Positions 41,927 to 55,060 are shown, numbered from the stretch's first letter. The stretch: DNA of 64,000 nucleotides from Scilla litardierei (GCA_030789695.1 CM061142.1:144369637-144433636); one strand, 5' to 3'. Translations and numbers: made by a program. The notes: a model not told the origin generated them from the letters alone.

Positions 41927-44900
41927 GTACATGGCACGGCTAAGGAACAAAAGTGTGAGTGGTACTTAGATTCTGGCTGCTCAAGACACATGACAGGTGA
42001 AAGAGAAAAGTTCCTTAGCCTTACAAAGCATGAAGGAGGAAGTGTTACTTTAGGGGACAATGGAAAATGCAAGGTAATTGGTAAATGTGTTGTAGGTAAC
42101 GACACCTTTCGGCTTACAGATGTCCTATTGGTTGAAAAGTTGAAACATAACCTCATTTCTATCAGTCAGCTGTGTGACAAAGGTATGAAAGTTGAATTTG
42201 ATGAAAAACTTTGTAGAATCATTGATAGATCCACAGGTGACATTATTATTACTGCAAATAGAAAGAATAATGTGTATACTCTTATGATTGAAGAACTAAC
42301 TGTTTCTAAATGCTTGCTTGTAGGTGAAGAAGAGGCCACACTATGGCATAGACGATTAGCACATGCAAGCATGGGATTGATAAAGAAGCTCGAAAGCAAA
42401 AATTTGGTAAGAGGAATACCGCATCAGACATATGAAAATGGTAAGTTGTGCGTGGCATGCACCAAAGGTAAGCAAACTTGATCTACTTTCTCTAGCATCA
42501 ATGAAATTGCCACCACACGTATATTGGAATTAGTGCACATGGATTTATTTGGTCCAACAGACATTGCTAGCCTAGGAGGTAAGAAGTATTGTTTAGTATT
42601 GGTGGATGACTTCTATAGATATACATGGGTATACTTCCTAGCCAAAAAATCAGATTCATTTGACCATTTTCAAAACTTTTGCATACAAGTTTCTAATGAG
42701 AAAAATTCTTCCATTGTAAAAATTAGAAGCGATCATGGAGGTGAGTTTGAAAATGCTATTTTTGAAAAATTTTGTTTTGAAAAAGGAATTTTACATGAAT
42801 TCTCTTCTCCTAGAACACCTCAACAAAATGGGGTGGTCGAGAGAAAGAATCGCACATTAAAAGAGATGGCTAGGAGTATGTTAAATGAATATAGCTTGCC
42901 TATGTCTTTTTGGGCTGAGGCCATTAATACGGCATGCCATGTATGCAACAGAGTTATGCTTAGACCTATACTAAATAAAACATCATATGAACTATGGCAT
43001 GGCAACACCCCGAAAGTTTCTTACTTTAGAGTTTTTGGATGCAAGTGCTTTATATTAAATACTGCAGATCAGCTTGGCACCTTTGAATCAAAATCAGATG
43101 AGGGAGTGTTCGTAGGATATTCAGCAAGGAGCAGAGCATACAGGATTTATAATAAACGCACACTTGCAATTGTTGAATCTATAAATGTAAAGTTTGATGA
43201 ATCTGATATAAATTCTTTGGATTACAGGCAGAACATTGAAGAGGAAAATGTAGAACAACAAGGCATTCCAAAAGTTAATGAGGAGCAACCTGAAATACAG
43301 AAAGAAGCTGAAACTGATTCGACAGAAATACAAGATGAAGCAGTTACCAGAGGAGAGTTGAGATTCACTCCAAATCACCCACCAGACTTAATCCTAGGTG
43401 AGCCTACGGCAGGTATTCGCACACGTTCCTCTTTTAGAGATCTTTGCGCTCTATGTATTTATGGTGACTTTATTTCTGTAATAGAGCCTAAGACTATAGA
43501 TATTGCTTTAGAAGAGGAAAGTTGGGTTTTGGCCATGCAAGAGGAATTAAATCAATTTGTCAGGAATAATGTCTGGAAACTAGTACCTAGACCCACTGAT
43601 TATCCTGTAGTTGGTACTAAATGGGTGTTTAAGAATAAGCATGATGAATCTGGTAATGTTATTAGAAACAAGGCTAGGTTGGAAGCTAAAGGGTATAATC
43701 AAATTGAAGGGATTGATGTGGATGAGACTTTTGCACCAGTTGCTAGGCTTGAGTCCATTAGAATCTTGCTAGCTTTTGCAAGTTATAAAGGGCTCAAACT
43801 GAAACAAATGGATGTAAAAAGCACTTTTCTTAATGGCTACCTAAAAGAAGAGGTATTTGTTGAGCAACCCCCAGGTTTTGAAAGCCATAATTTTCCAAAC
43901 CATGTTTATAAATTGGAAAAAGCTTTGTATGGTCTTAAGCAAGCTCCACGAGCTTGGTATGACCGTCTAAGCACATATTTGTTGGAAAATAATTTTAAAA
44001 AGGGGAGTGCTGACAATACACTATTCTTGATGCATGAATCTGAAGACTTTCTCATTGTGCAAATTTATGTTGATGACATTATTTATGGTGCTACTAACGA
44101 TCTTCTATGTCAAAAGTTTGAGAAAGTCATGCAGGATCAGTTTGAGATGAGCCTTGTGGGAGAGCTGAAATATTTTCTGGGGTTCCAAGTAAAGCAAGGA
44201 AAGGAAGGCATCTTTCTATCTCAAACCAAATACATCAAGGAACTTCTGAAAAAGTTTGGAATGGAGAAGTCTAAAGGAATTGGAACGCCGATGTGCCCCA
44301 ACACGAAAATGGACAGGGATGAACAAGGAGTTGCAGTGGACCAAAAGCTATATCGAGGTATGATTGGTTCTTTATTGTACTTGACTGCATCTAGGCCTGA
44401 TATAATGTTTGCTGTATGTTTGTGTGCACGCTTTCAATCAAACCCAAAAGAATCTCATTTGAAAGCCATTAAAAGAATCTTTAGGTACCTAATCAGTACA
44501 CCTACTTTAGGCCTTTGGTATCCTTCTAGTGGTAACTTTGATTTGGTGGGTTATTCTGATGCTGATTATGCGGGTAGTTTAACTGATATAAAGAGCACTA
44601 GTGGCACTTGTTTTATGCTAGGACACTCTTTAGTTTCATGGTCTAGCCGTAAGCAAAATAGTGTTGCATTATCCACTACTGAAGCAGAGTATATTGCACT
44701 CGGCAGTTGTTGTGCTCAAGTACTGTGGATGATGCAAACATTATCTGATTACGGACTAGTTCTTAAAAGAGTTCCTCTTCGATGTGATAGCAAGAGTGCC
44801 ATAGATCTTTCTAATAATCCCGTACACCACTCTCGTACTAAACATATTGACGTAAGACACCATTTTCTTAGAGATCACCTCACTAAAGAGGATGTGTCTG

Positions 44901-45010
44901 TGGAGTTTGTTCCTACGGAATCTCAACTTGCAGACATATTCACCAAACCTTTGGTTGAGGCTCGTTTTTGTCGTCTTCGTCTTGAGCTTGGTATTATTGA
45001 TAAAACTTAG
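41927..45010 (+). pseudogene. pol: Copia-3 pol (one premature stop)
   Basis: The frame follows gag directly. Protease: WYLDSGCSRHMTG, with the catalytic Asp codon at 41969. Integrase zinc region: LWHRRLAHASM ... CVACTKGK. A TGA at 42479-42481 interrupts just there; the frame then stays open to 45010. Integrase core: DLFGPTDIASLGG, RSDHGGEFEN, NGVVERKNRT. Reverse transcriptase: KQMDVKSTFLNGYLKEEV and YVDDIIYGA (about 44066-44092). RNase H: YSDADYAGS, STTEAEYIAL, DSKSAIDLS, KHIDVRHHF. Length and order match a full copia pol. The single TGA in a young copy suggests it may have been transposed in trans, or mutated after insertion. Confidence 0.93.
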
Positions 45011-46261
45011 TACGAGAATTCGTTTTTTATTTTTATTTTTTTGTATGCCTGACCTTTTTTTTTCTTATTTGTGTGCTAGTAGTTGCATTGTTATGTGTGT
45101 ATGATTTTTTTTATTTGTGTGATTGCATCTCATGTTTGCTTTAGTATCTCATGCATTCAAAAACAAAAACAAAAAAAATGAAAAACGAAAACAAAAAATT
45201 GGTGCTTCTATGTGTATCTTTCTCTTTGATTCATTAAAAGAAGTGTTCATGAATGATTGTCATATCTATGTAGAAATTGTTGTATTCTTTCTTTTGCTAC
45301 ATGCGCACGTCCATCTTTCTAAATATTCATGGCATGTTCAATGACTAAAAATAACTTGATTTCTACACCACCTACTTCACTTCCACATATATTATTATTG
45401 TTGCACATTTGGAGATATCGTTTTTGAAATTGGAAATGTGAATGTAGGAGGAAAACTTAACTGAAAACCTACGGGATATGATATACCTTGCATTGGATAA
45501 AAATTGAGCATTAAAACATGTTACTACAAGTATAAAAAAATTGAAAAGAAAAATACATGCTCTGTATGAAAAATGGATACAATCATTGGTAACGGTATTA
45601 CCCACGAGTATCCAACATAAGCTTTATGGGTAAACTTTAGCGTTGGTGTATTTACTCGTCAAGCAATGCCACCCCCACATCTAAGAGTCCTTGTAGGCTA
45701 TGTTTTTGGGGTGCGGTACCTTGAACTCATTTTTCATGAGGTGGGAAAAATCAATCCTAGGAGATAGAATGTTATATGGAAAATGTGGATTGGTTTTGGT
45801 TGACTTTCTTAAATGATTCTCCCTATGTGCTTCAATTTTAATCATCGCACGTACACGTTGGTGTTGAAGTCGTAGTTGTTTAATTTCCTTGGATTTTGCC
45901 TTGATTATTCTATGATAAGTTTGCATGCGTTTGTTGGTAATGGTTAATAATACTCTCTTTTTGCATGATATATGATTTTGACTTCGTGGTATGACTTTTG
46001 ATGATAACAAAGGGGGAGAAAAATTTGGGAAGATTTGGTATTTACTTGGTGTGCTTGGTATTTGGCATTTGGTATTATCTTTGTAATGCTCGCAAATATA
46101 TGATTGTTTGATTAAGGGTGAGCATTGATGAATATTGGGGAAGCACAATAGTAGGGGGAGCATGCTTACTGATATACTTTATCCATCATTGTCGCACATT
46201 ATTTCATCTCATTGCATGTCACTCATTATTGTGCAAATCATATACTTGGTTTGTCATCATC
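45011..46261 (+). other. Copia-3 3' untranslated region
   Basis: T-rich non-coding sequence of 1.25 kb between pol and the purine tract. No env-like ORF on the plus strand. A minus-strand open stretch (45681-46163) has no recognisable domain. Confidence 0.75.
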
Positions 46262-46274
46262 AAAAGGGGGAGAT
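46262..46274 (+). promoter_or_regulatory. Copia-3 polypurine tract
   Basis: AAAAGGGGGAGAT directly before the 3' LTR. Confidence 0.92.
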
Positions 46275-47935
46275 TGTTGGTAGCAACGATATATGAACTT
46301 TGTGTTTGATGATAACAAACGTGTGTGAATGTTTTTTAACGTGTGTGTTGAGTGTTTCAGGAACGGCGAACATATGATTTACTCATGGAGGGACTTGGTC
46401 AATGTACAAGGAAGAAAAGGGAAGTACCAAGTTTTATTATATACTTATATACATACTTATATATGATTGCCAAGTTTTTTAATAAGCACTGGACCTTATT
46501 TTTTTTGAATTGGTGATCTATTAAAAGGAGCCCTGGGCTTTATCCTTAGAAGCAAGCCAACAAAAAACACACAAAAAACCCCAAGCACCCAACCTAGCAC
46601 AGGGCCGGCCTTTTTTTTTGAATGCAACAGGGTACATCAACAAAAAGAGAGGGCCACTTATTTTTTTTGTAAGTGCCCAGTTAATATCTCTCAAAAAAAA
46701 CCCTCTCCCCTCTGAATATAAAAGAGATCTTGAACCCTAAAAATTTAAGAAGCAGCCGAAATTTTTTTGGTGATCATCAATTTTTGAGAGGAGAGCCGCA
46801 TCAGCTCTGCTCTTTTTTTTGTCTTGTGTTCATTGCCAATTCTTATAGGGGTTTGAAAAGTCAATAGAGGTCTTGATCAAAACTCCCTAACCCCTTGAAC
46901 ATCCAAAAGGGCAGCCGCACCTTTTTTTGTTTATCCAATCAACAAAAAATTCCCAGAGAGGCCGAATTGCTTTTTCATTGAAAAATCTCAAAAGATCAAG
47001 AGCCACATCGTTTTTCTCCTTTTTTGAAATTACTAAGGTCCCTTGCAAAACTCTCTTCATCACACAAATCTTAAGGAGCAGCAGAGGGCCGGATTTTTTT
47101 TTGCTTGCAATTCCAAAGCTGCAGTTGCATCTTCAACCAATCAAAAAAGGGGGCCGCATAAACTCTTTTGCAGATCATCAAAGAGCAGCAGCCATTGTTC
47201 TTTAACTCGAAGAGAGCAGGCCGAACTGTCTAATCCTTTGCAAGTCTCAAATCTTCAAGAGGAGCTGCAATGTTTGTTTGTTCAGAACGAATCCCAAGAG
47301 CAGTGCACAATTTTCTTTAGAGAGCTCTTCATCAAGAATATTAGTTTCAGAGCCGCAACAAGGTGCTTTAATCTGTTCAAACGCAACTTGCCGCAACGTG
47401 GAGATTGTTACTTCAGAAATTACATGCCGCAACTTGCTGATGGAGGGGACTATGGATTACTACTTGTCAGATTGATCTGACCATGTGCTGAACGACAGAG
47501 ACATCAACGCCGTCACAACTGAGCGATTCTAAACTCTAAACTTTATTTTATTTGCGATTGTGGCATTGTGATCTTTGTAGAACTATTTTATTATTTGTTT
47601 GGGGACTTGGCTAGTTGGGACTAGCCAAGAGAGAGGCTTTACTAGTATTGTTATTGTTTGGGCACTTTGGTGAGTGCAGGTACTGAGGGCCAGGTGAGTA
47701 TAGGGTTGGTGCCCTAGCTACAGGTTGTACCAGTTAACTCTAATAATCTAGTATTGCTTTTGGGGCTGGAGTAGGTCGTGGGTGCGACCGAACCAGGGTA
47801 AAATCTATTGTGTATCTGTGGTTGATTACTATTTACCATGCCTGTGATTATAACTGCGTGTGATTTCTCGTGGGTTGCACGAGAATTTTTATAAGCCTAT
47901 TCACCCCCCCTCTAGGCTTAGATCCAGATCCAACA
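46275..47935 (+). repeat. Copia-3 3' LTR
   Basis: Direct, nearly identical copy of 38337-39994. Confidence 0.96.
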
Positions 47936-47940
47936 CTTAC
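47936..47940. repeat. Target-site duplication CTTAC, right copy (copia-3)
   Basis: Identical to 38332-38336. Confidence 0.95.
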
Positions 47941-49140
47941 TGCATTGGCATAAGGTATACTCTACATGAGCTTCTTCTCCTCTTCGTTCTTCGGGAAATA
48001 CTGGGCACAAAGCTTGAAGTGAGGTGCAAGCAGAGTGACTACATACTTCATCTAGTCATAGCCAAATATCTGTTGTGAAAGATGGATTTACATCCACTTC
48101 GATCTCTTGTGATCTCCATCCCAAGAATCCTTCGTGCTTCACCTAGGTCTTTCATTTCGAATGCACAATTGCGCTCAGACTTCAATCTCCAAATCCTCTT
48201 TATTTGATGAAGATATGAGTATATCATCAACATAAAGCAAGAGATAGATGAACTGCCCGTCATCCAACTCCCGAACGAACACACAATGACCATAAGGGCT
48301 ACGAACATACCCTTGATCATCTATTATAAAGAGTTCAAAAAGCTTTTATCATTGTCTAAGTGACTACTTCAGCCCATAGAGTGACTTCTTCAACCTATAT
48401 GCCAGCCCGTCACAGCTCTCATGGCCATCGGGCTGAGCCATATAGATATCCTCCTTGAGCTCCCTATGCATAAAGACCGTCTTGACATCTAGTTGCATAG
48501 ATCAAGGTCGAGTTGTGCCACTAATGCAAATAGGATTCGAATCGAGCAATGCTTCATCATCGGAGAGAAGACTTCATTGTAGTCGATGACTTGCCTCTAT
48601 GCATAGCTCTTTGCTACGAGGCGAGCTTTGTAGCAAACTTCTATAACTTTGTCTCCATCCTTCTTGGTGTAGACCCACTTACACCCAATTACATTCTTAC
48701 CTTCTGGAAGCTCCACAAGATCCCACACCTCATTCTTTCCCAGTGATTCTATCTCCTCATCAATCACTTTCCTCCACTTCTCATGGTCATCAGAATGCTC
48801 CACCTCTCTTAAATAAGTGGGTATGTCAATACTCATGACTGGGAAAGCAAACAAACCATCTCTGTGTATTATGCAGGTCTTCGTATTTCATGCCTCGGTC
48901 TCGACACTGCAATGGAATACTTCGGCTGAGTCATCTATGGAGCCGAGCTATCTCCATCATTCGAGCTTGAACCACCAACATCAGCAGCATCTGTCTGGAG
49001 TACATCGTATGTAGTCCCTGGTGTAGGTCGACCTGAGTCAGTAGCCGAGCTATCTGGAATCTTAGACATGTCCAAGTAGACCTGCTTCATCTGTGTGTGT
49101 TCGATCTCCACCTTCGAATCATGCTCCTTCTTGTTGTTCT
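47941..49140 (-). pseudogene. Copia-4 pol fragment, upstream piece (minus strand)
   Basis: On the minus strand, from the right, an integrase-to-RT linker comes first (NKKEHDSKVEIEHTQMKQVY). The start of the reverse transcriptase follows (WRKVIDEEIESLGKNEVWDL, IGCKWVYTKK, YKARLVAKSYA; 48850-48597), then pieces around 48320-48048 (RNCAFEMKDLGEARRILGME). Several stops and shifts are present. The family is a copia of the Tork/Ale range; I cannot fix it further. It is the oldest layer of the central nest. Confidence 0.8.
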
Positions 49141-49323
49141 GCAAGGATGCGCACCCCCAAAAATGGTAATGCACACGCTCACCGCCCAAGTGCAAGGGTA
49201 TCAGAGCAATATATTACCAATGAGTTTGGAGTGGAATCCATTGGGAGACTGTTGTCACACTACATATCGATCCTTGGCTGGGTTATGGTTCGATATCTTT
49301 TTGGGTGGAGATGGATTACGAAG
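49141..49323. other. Unassigned spacer between copia-4 and gypsy-2
   Basis: Contains GCCCAAGTGCAAGGGTATCA, reminiscent of sequences at the edges of some gypsy LTRs. I cannot assign it. It may be part of the target in which gypsy-2 inserted. Confidence 0.35.
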
Positions 49324-52227
49324 TGTAATGCCTCGCTTCCCTAAAAAAACAATGGAAGCAAGAACATTACGAAGGTCTGCATGAACTGGAGTGGTGAAGC
49401 TCGAGTTCACTAAGTGTCAGTGATAACAACATCATGGTAAATTTCTTGCATGCATTCAGAACAATAAAAACATTCATTAATTTAAAGACACATCCAAAAG
49501 TTCATACACGAAATAAAAGCGACAAGGCCTCAGCATGGCCAAAGGAAAACACAACATGGAACATACCCTACTACAAAGAGCTAAAGCAAATCTAAAAGAA
49601 ACAATAGAACAAGCCTCTAGTCCTGCGCATGGAGAGAATCCTGGTCAACAAGCTCCTGGCTCTTAGGGTTAGCTATCTCAAACAGCTCCTCCTCCTAGTA
49701 ACATGTCTTGTGATCTGACATACATTCCAAAAACATGAATGCATGTCGGCAGAATCTGGAAAGTGAAAGGTAAGTTGACCCAAGGCAAGGTATACAAATA
49801 GTAACAAATTATGAAGCATTAACAAATTATACAAGATGTCAGCAGCATATTTATAAACATGGCAATTTTAAATGTACAACTAAAGTAACAATAATGAGTT
49901 CAAGTTTCGTGTCAATGTTTTCTATTATGCATAGGGTTCTCGCCTTTAAGATGTGGTAAGTGAATCGCTTCTTCTCACGTGAGTATAACCATGATTGATG
50001 CTACTCCACATCATGCGGGTGGTGCTCTTGAAGATATGACCTTTTCACACACTTAGTGGTCGCTCAACCCTTACCCCACCCCAAAATGTTGCTGGAACAC
50101 GAGCCAGAATGCTAAACCGACATATACTGGAACACGAGCCATTCTAGTCAAATGTGACCCTACTGGAACACGAGCCAGACAAGTCACACCTGACCGATGG
50201 GAGTAGCCAAATCTATTCAAATGCACGAATTCACGAATCAAAGATGTCAAGGTATTCCATCTCTGTCAAGATATTCCATTTCTTTCAAGGTGTTCCATCT
50301 CTTTCAAGGTATTCCATCTCTATTCATTCAATCAAGTGTGTGTACATCATGAAGTAAAGCATGTTACATTTTCATATGACATTTAACGCATTATAAAAAA
50401 GGGATTCAGTTTTAAATGCAATAACACTATAATAATTTGTTTAAATTCGCACACTTGCCAGTTTTGGGATGGTTTTGGGTGTCCAGGTGACAGCGGCGAG
50501 AGACGTGATTTATCTGCGTCACGGATTTATACTATCAGTAAAAGAATACTATACAATTCACTTACTAAGATACAAATATACCTAATATAACCTACTGGCA
50601 TCATAACAACCTATATTGTACTGTTGTAACTTTAAAGTACATTGTTCATTGCACACGTACTAACATATATAATATGATTTCCACTAATATAATATATACT
50701 AGTATGGTACTCATTTACAACTTATACAAATAGTACAACTCATTTTTATTGGTCTTGCCTTAGTGTATGCTTGCAGGTACGGTAACGGGGCAGTCCAGAC
50801 AGTGGCATGGAGGCAGCTGCGGCGTTCAGTGATTCGACATCGGGGCGGTGGTTGCTACGACAGTGAGTTGAGCAACGTTGATCGGTGTCGAGGGGATTGG
50901 GCTCAGTGTTGGTGGCTCTTTGAGGGGCCATCGAAGATGGGGGAGGGCCGCGAGATAAGTTACAAGGGACAGGTGGCGGTTTGGAGGCTAGGAAGGAGGA
51001 CGGGGTCGTCGGAGGTATTGGTTGGTGTAAGGGGAGAACATGGGAGGTGGAGGAGATGAGAGGGGCAGGTTTTGTTGCTTGGCTGTGTGAAGAGGAGGGA
51101 GAGGTTTTTGCGTTGGATCGGTGGTCGTCGCCAGAGATAGGGGAATGGGTGGAGCTGTTTGGTCGGAGCTGTGGTGGTTTGGAGGCTGACAGCGTCATTG
51201 GCGGTGGAAGATGGCTATAGGACTGAGGGTTGGACGGAGATTAGTCATCGGAGATGGGAAAGGAACTGGCAGTGTTGGTTTTTTGGGACATGACGGTTGA
51301 GGAGAGGGCGGTGACTGGAGATGGAGGGTGGTGGTTCATAGGTCTTGAGGCTGTCGGTGGAGTTCGACAGGGGAGAGGATGGCCGCGGTCAGAGCTCGGA
51401 ACGGTGGGGTGAGCTATGGTTTCGATGGGATGCAGAATCGACAAGTCGCTTGCTGGTGGCGTGGAAGTGGATCGACGGTGGAAAGGAAAGTTGCTGGAGG
51501 AGGAAAAGTTGTTGTGGGTTTTGATGGAACAAAGAACGAATAAGAAAATAGAGGCGGCTGAGAGACTTCTTTTTACGGGGTTTTCCTTATTTTAGTTTTG
51601 AAACGAAGAGTGGGTGGTTGCGTTAAAGTTAGGAACGTGGAGAAATTATAGGAGCGTGGGGTTTATTGTTGAGGAAATCATGCTTATGGCGGAGATTTCG
51701 TGGGTTTGAGTTTGAGTTTGTTTTTGAAGGGGGAAAAGAGGAGAGATGATGTGCGGGGGTTCAGAGCTACGTGGAGGAGGATTGAGATCCCTTTGGGATT
51801 TATGTGTGTGGGTTTTGATGATGTGGGGAAAGGCAGAAAGCATGTGTTAGGGTGTTCACGTGACATACGTGAGTTAGGGTTTTGATTAAAAAAATTAAGA
51901 TTTAAAACCTAGAAGAAAATGAAAGAACAAGGGATTAATTGTAATTAAAATAGATTTTTATTATCATTTAACATAGGGTAAAAAGTCTCCCAAATAAAAA
52001 TGGAAGGGGATTTGAATTTGAAATTTAAAATAATTATATAATAAATAATTTAATAATATCTATACATATAATTATGGTTAATAGAAATACGTATTAAAAT
52101 ACGTTCGCAATATGAATACGTATAATAATAATATGTAATACGAATACGTATTTAAGTACAGATACGAAAAACACAGACAAAGATAAAACACCTGCAAAAT
52201 ACGTATTATTAAATACCGACCGTTATA
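49324..52227 (-). repeat. Gypsy-2 3' LTR
   Basis: About 2.9 kb. On the minus strand it starts TATAACGGTCGG (52227; compare TGTAACGG of gypsy-1 and gypsy-3) and ends CATTACA (49324). It includes a GC-rich stretch (50790-51500), C-rich on the minus strand, that corresponds in position to the leader of the other two gypsy LTRs. The frames there are P/S/R-rich and I do not call them genes. Confidence 0.75.
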
Positions 52228-52242
52228 TTCTACACACCTTAA
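52228..52242 (-). promoter_or_regulatory. Gypsy-2 polypurine tract
   Basis: The minus strand reads CTTAAGGTGTGTAGA before the LTR start. A CCGAGGAC segment lies some 10-20 bases upstream, as in gypsy-1 (CCGAGGACGGAATTATTTTA). Confidence 0.6.
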
Positions 52243-54090
52243 GAAAAATTGTGTCCTCGGAATTCTTATCAACCGAGATGCAGGAAATAAGTGAGGATGG
52301 TGCTCGCGCACTTCCTCTTCCATTATACATGCGTCATACTCTCTACTACGCTCACACACTACCTATAAATAACAATCATGCTATTATACATAAATGCTCA
52401 ATCAATATTACTAATATTAATAATAATAACAATAGTAGTATCACGATTAGTAATACTAACTAACAACCATGCTAGTAATAATAATAATAATACACATACA
52501 TACATTACTAATTCATATCAATATTATTACTAATATATCATAACTATAACACAGCACAATTAATACCAAGCCATCATACAATACATTTATAATTAAGGCA
52601 AATACTTTAATATATACACACATATACTTACTAACTGCAAGTGTGCCATCACCTTACACACCCACATTATTACTAACACACAATGCACTATCATATTAAT
52701 ACAATCATAATTTACAATCATATAGATCTACATGTCGTATAAATACCATACTCAAAACTAATAAATAAGTATAATCATATTCAGTCAATTAACACATCAA
52801 TAGTACAATCACTTTACATACTACATAATACTTTATGCATCACATAATAAATATCCATACACAATACACAACAATAGACATGTTCAACTATATATATATA
52901 TAGTGCTAGGGTCATCACGATCTACCTACCTCAAGTTTAAGTCCTTACTCAGACTTCCTTGAATAGGGCCAACTTAGGCATGAGTGGACTAAGGTCACTC
53001 TTCACCAGGCATACATTCATTATAAGATCAATGCACACTCATATTCATACACTTACACATACATCATACAGTCACATACATATAAATACATGCATACATA
53101 TTACACTCATATCCATACATACATTATTACACACCTACCTTATATCTATGCAAAAATTTAGACGTACATACTATATGTTCACACAATGATATACAACCAT
53201 AGTAATCTACATAGAGCTAGTATACTACTACATATACACATCCATTCATAGTTACGAACATACAATTATGTATACCTCCTGGTATACACATGCACATACA
53301 TCATCCTATAAGGGAGGTAATACAATATTATAATTCTACTACTATACGTAAAACACACATATTCATACGATATGTATAGATACTTATAACTAAGCACATA
53401 CCTATCCACGCATGAGCACACGCCCATACGCACCAATATATAGATCATACGATTGATTTATACACTCAACTATAAGTACACATATTACCATTACACCTAA
53501 CATGCATATACTTTACTAGCATACAATTACACGCATTGACAAGTATAACCAAAATACATACACCCCTAGTAGAGAGTTAAACACTAATTCTAATACATAC
53601 AGTTATCCCTAAAACGATGTAGCTATTCTCACATATGCATAAATATAACAATTACTACCCTACGTATAACTATATATGTATGACATATATTACCGCGTAT
53701 ACATATACCACACAATAGACAACTATAATATGCAAGTATACTAACGGTAGGCATACTCATACATGAGTGGGATACAGAGATCCACACACATGGGTCCACA
53801 CGCACTATCTATATATATACTACAATCATCACAATTAATACCAATGGATCTACTAGACGTATATCCTAAGTACTAGAAGGGAAAGGTCAGGCATTACTTA
53901 AAATCATTCAATCATCAGTCTCAGTCTCTACGGTTGTCATGGTGAATGCCTGACACCTCGGCTGGTTCTGCTTCACTTATTCAAAAGCCTTCCGTTGTGG
54001 AATTAGGGAGGGTCCACGCTGAGTAGATCCAGAAGGCTCAGCAGCCGTTGGCTTGTTGTTGCAGTGAGGGCAGTCCCTGATAGCATATGC
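52243..54090. other. Gypsy-2 internal AT-rich low-complexity stretch
   Basis: About 1.5 kb rich in ACATAC, TATACA and AATAAT words with no coding potential. It looks like expanded, mutated microsatellite sequence between the RT remnant and the 3' LTR, where integrase would have been. Confidence 0.7.
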
Positions 54091-54800
54091 AGATGCTCTG
54101 CGTACTCTTCTTCGCTCTTCAAATAGAACTAAGATTATCTATTAATATCACTACAAATTTATCCAGAAAATCGTTGAATATGATATTCATGTGATTCATG
54201 GATACTGCAGGGCCGTTGATCACACCAAACGGCATGACAACGAACTTCCTATGTCCATACTTGATCCGGAAAGCAGTCTAGTAGATGTATTCATTCATGA
54301 CCTTCACCTGATGGCATCCACTCCTAAGATCCAACTTCGAAAATACTCGCAATCCATCGAGTTGATCGAAGGTGACATCGATGCGAGGTAACGGTTACTT
54401 ATCCCTCACAATGACCTTGTCCGGCTCCTGATAATACACACACATTCTTCTCGATCCGTCCTTCTTCTTGACCAATACAACAGGTGCACCCCAGTGAGAT
54501 ACATTGGGATGGTGAATCCTTTCTGTAACAGGTAGTCCAATTGCTTACGTCGCTTTTCCAATTCTGTAGGAGCCATACGATAATGCACCTTCGAGATCGG
54601 TGGAGTATTCGACAAAAAGTCGATGCTGAATTCCAGAGCTCAGGGTATCAGCAATCCAGAAATATCATCCGAGAATATGTCTACGAAGTCTCTAACCATT
54701 CTAGGCTTCTCTGGTTCGATTTGCACGGATACGACGATCACTACGTTCTGCTGGGCCCGAAATTTGATAGGTCCAAGTGAACGACTAAATAAAACTCCAA
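54091..54800 (-). pseudogene. Gypsy-2 protease end and reverse transcriptase remnant
   Basis: Minus-strand pieces: a protease-RT linker (RDFVDIFSDDISGLLI, about 54700-54640), the RT start (PPISKVHYRMAPTELEKRRK, 54600-54540), the conserved PLPRI/FDQLDG and FSKLDLRSGCHQVKV region (about 54380-54290) and FVVMPFG (about 54240). These are hallmarks of Ty3/gypsy RT, and the YRMAP motif is typical of plant chromoviruses. Frameshifts and stops are frequent, and the YxDD region is lost. Confidence 0.85.
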
Positions 54801-55042
54801 AATCTAATATGGTCATGCTGGGTGAGAAACCGCTAAGGTGACTCCTAAGATGGTAATACTAAATCTTTGCAAGGGTGTCTAACTAACAAGCACGGGTGTT
54901 TAACTAAATCTTCCTATAATCCTGGTGTTAGGTCTCCTAACCATGATGAGACAAAGATTCGGGTAAATTTTGTTTACGATGATAGTTCTAGACGTTTTGG
55001 CCAATGATAGTATTTCTATTGTTCTGTGGTTTGCAAATACAT

Positions 55043-55060
55043 GACCTGCATAGGCCACCA
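55043..55060 (-). promoter_or_regulatory. Putative primer-binding site of gypsy-2
   Basis: The minus strand reads TGGTGGCCTATGCAGGTC just inside the 5' LTR, matching the gypsy-1 and gypsy-3 PBS-like sites. Confidence 0.6.

Larger units (their letters stand above)
38337..47935 (+). mobile_element. Copia-3: nearly intact SIRE/Maximus-like Ty1/copia element
   Basis: The full structure is present: TSD CTTAC, 5' LTR (1658 bp), initiator-Met PBS, gag, pol, long 3' untranslated region, purine tract, 3' LTR (1661 bp), TSD. By eye the LTRs differ by about four substitutions and a few one-base length changes in homopolymers, so insertion is recent. Pol has one premature TGA; otherwise all catalytic motifs are present. 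No env-like ORF follows pol, in contrast to copia-2. Confidence 0.95.

Noticed and set aside
45681..46163. Env-like gene of copia-3
   Set aside because: The only long frame in the 3' region is on the minus strand and has no env-like features. The plus strand has none.
50746..51220. 150-aa minus-strand and overlapping plus-strand frames in gypsy-2 LTR
   Set aside because: They are low-complexity Ser/Pro or Gly/Arg frames in a GC-rich LTR leader, with no family match that I recognise.
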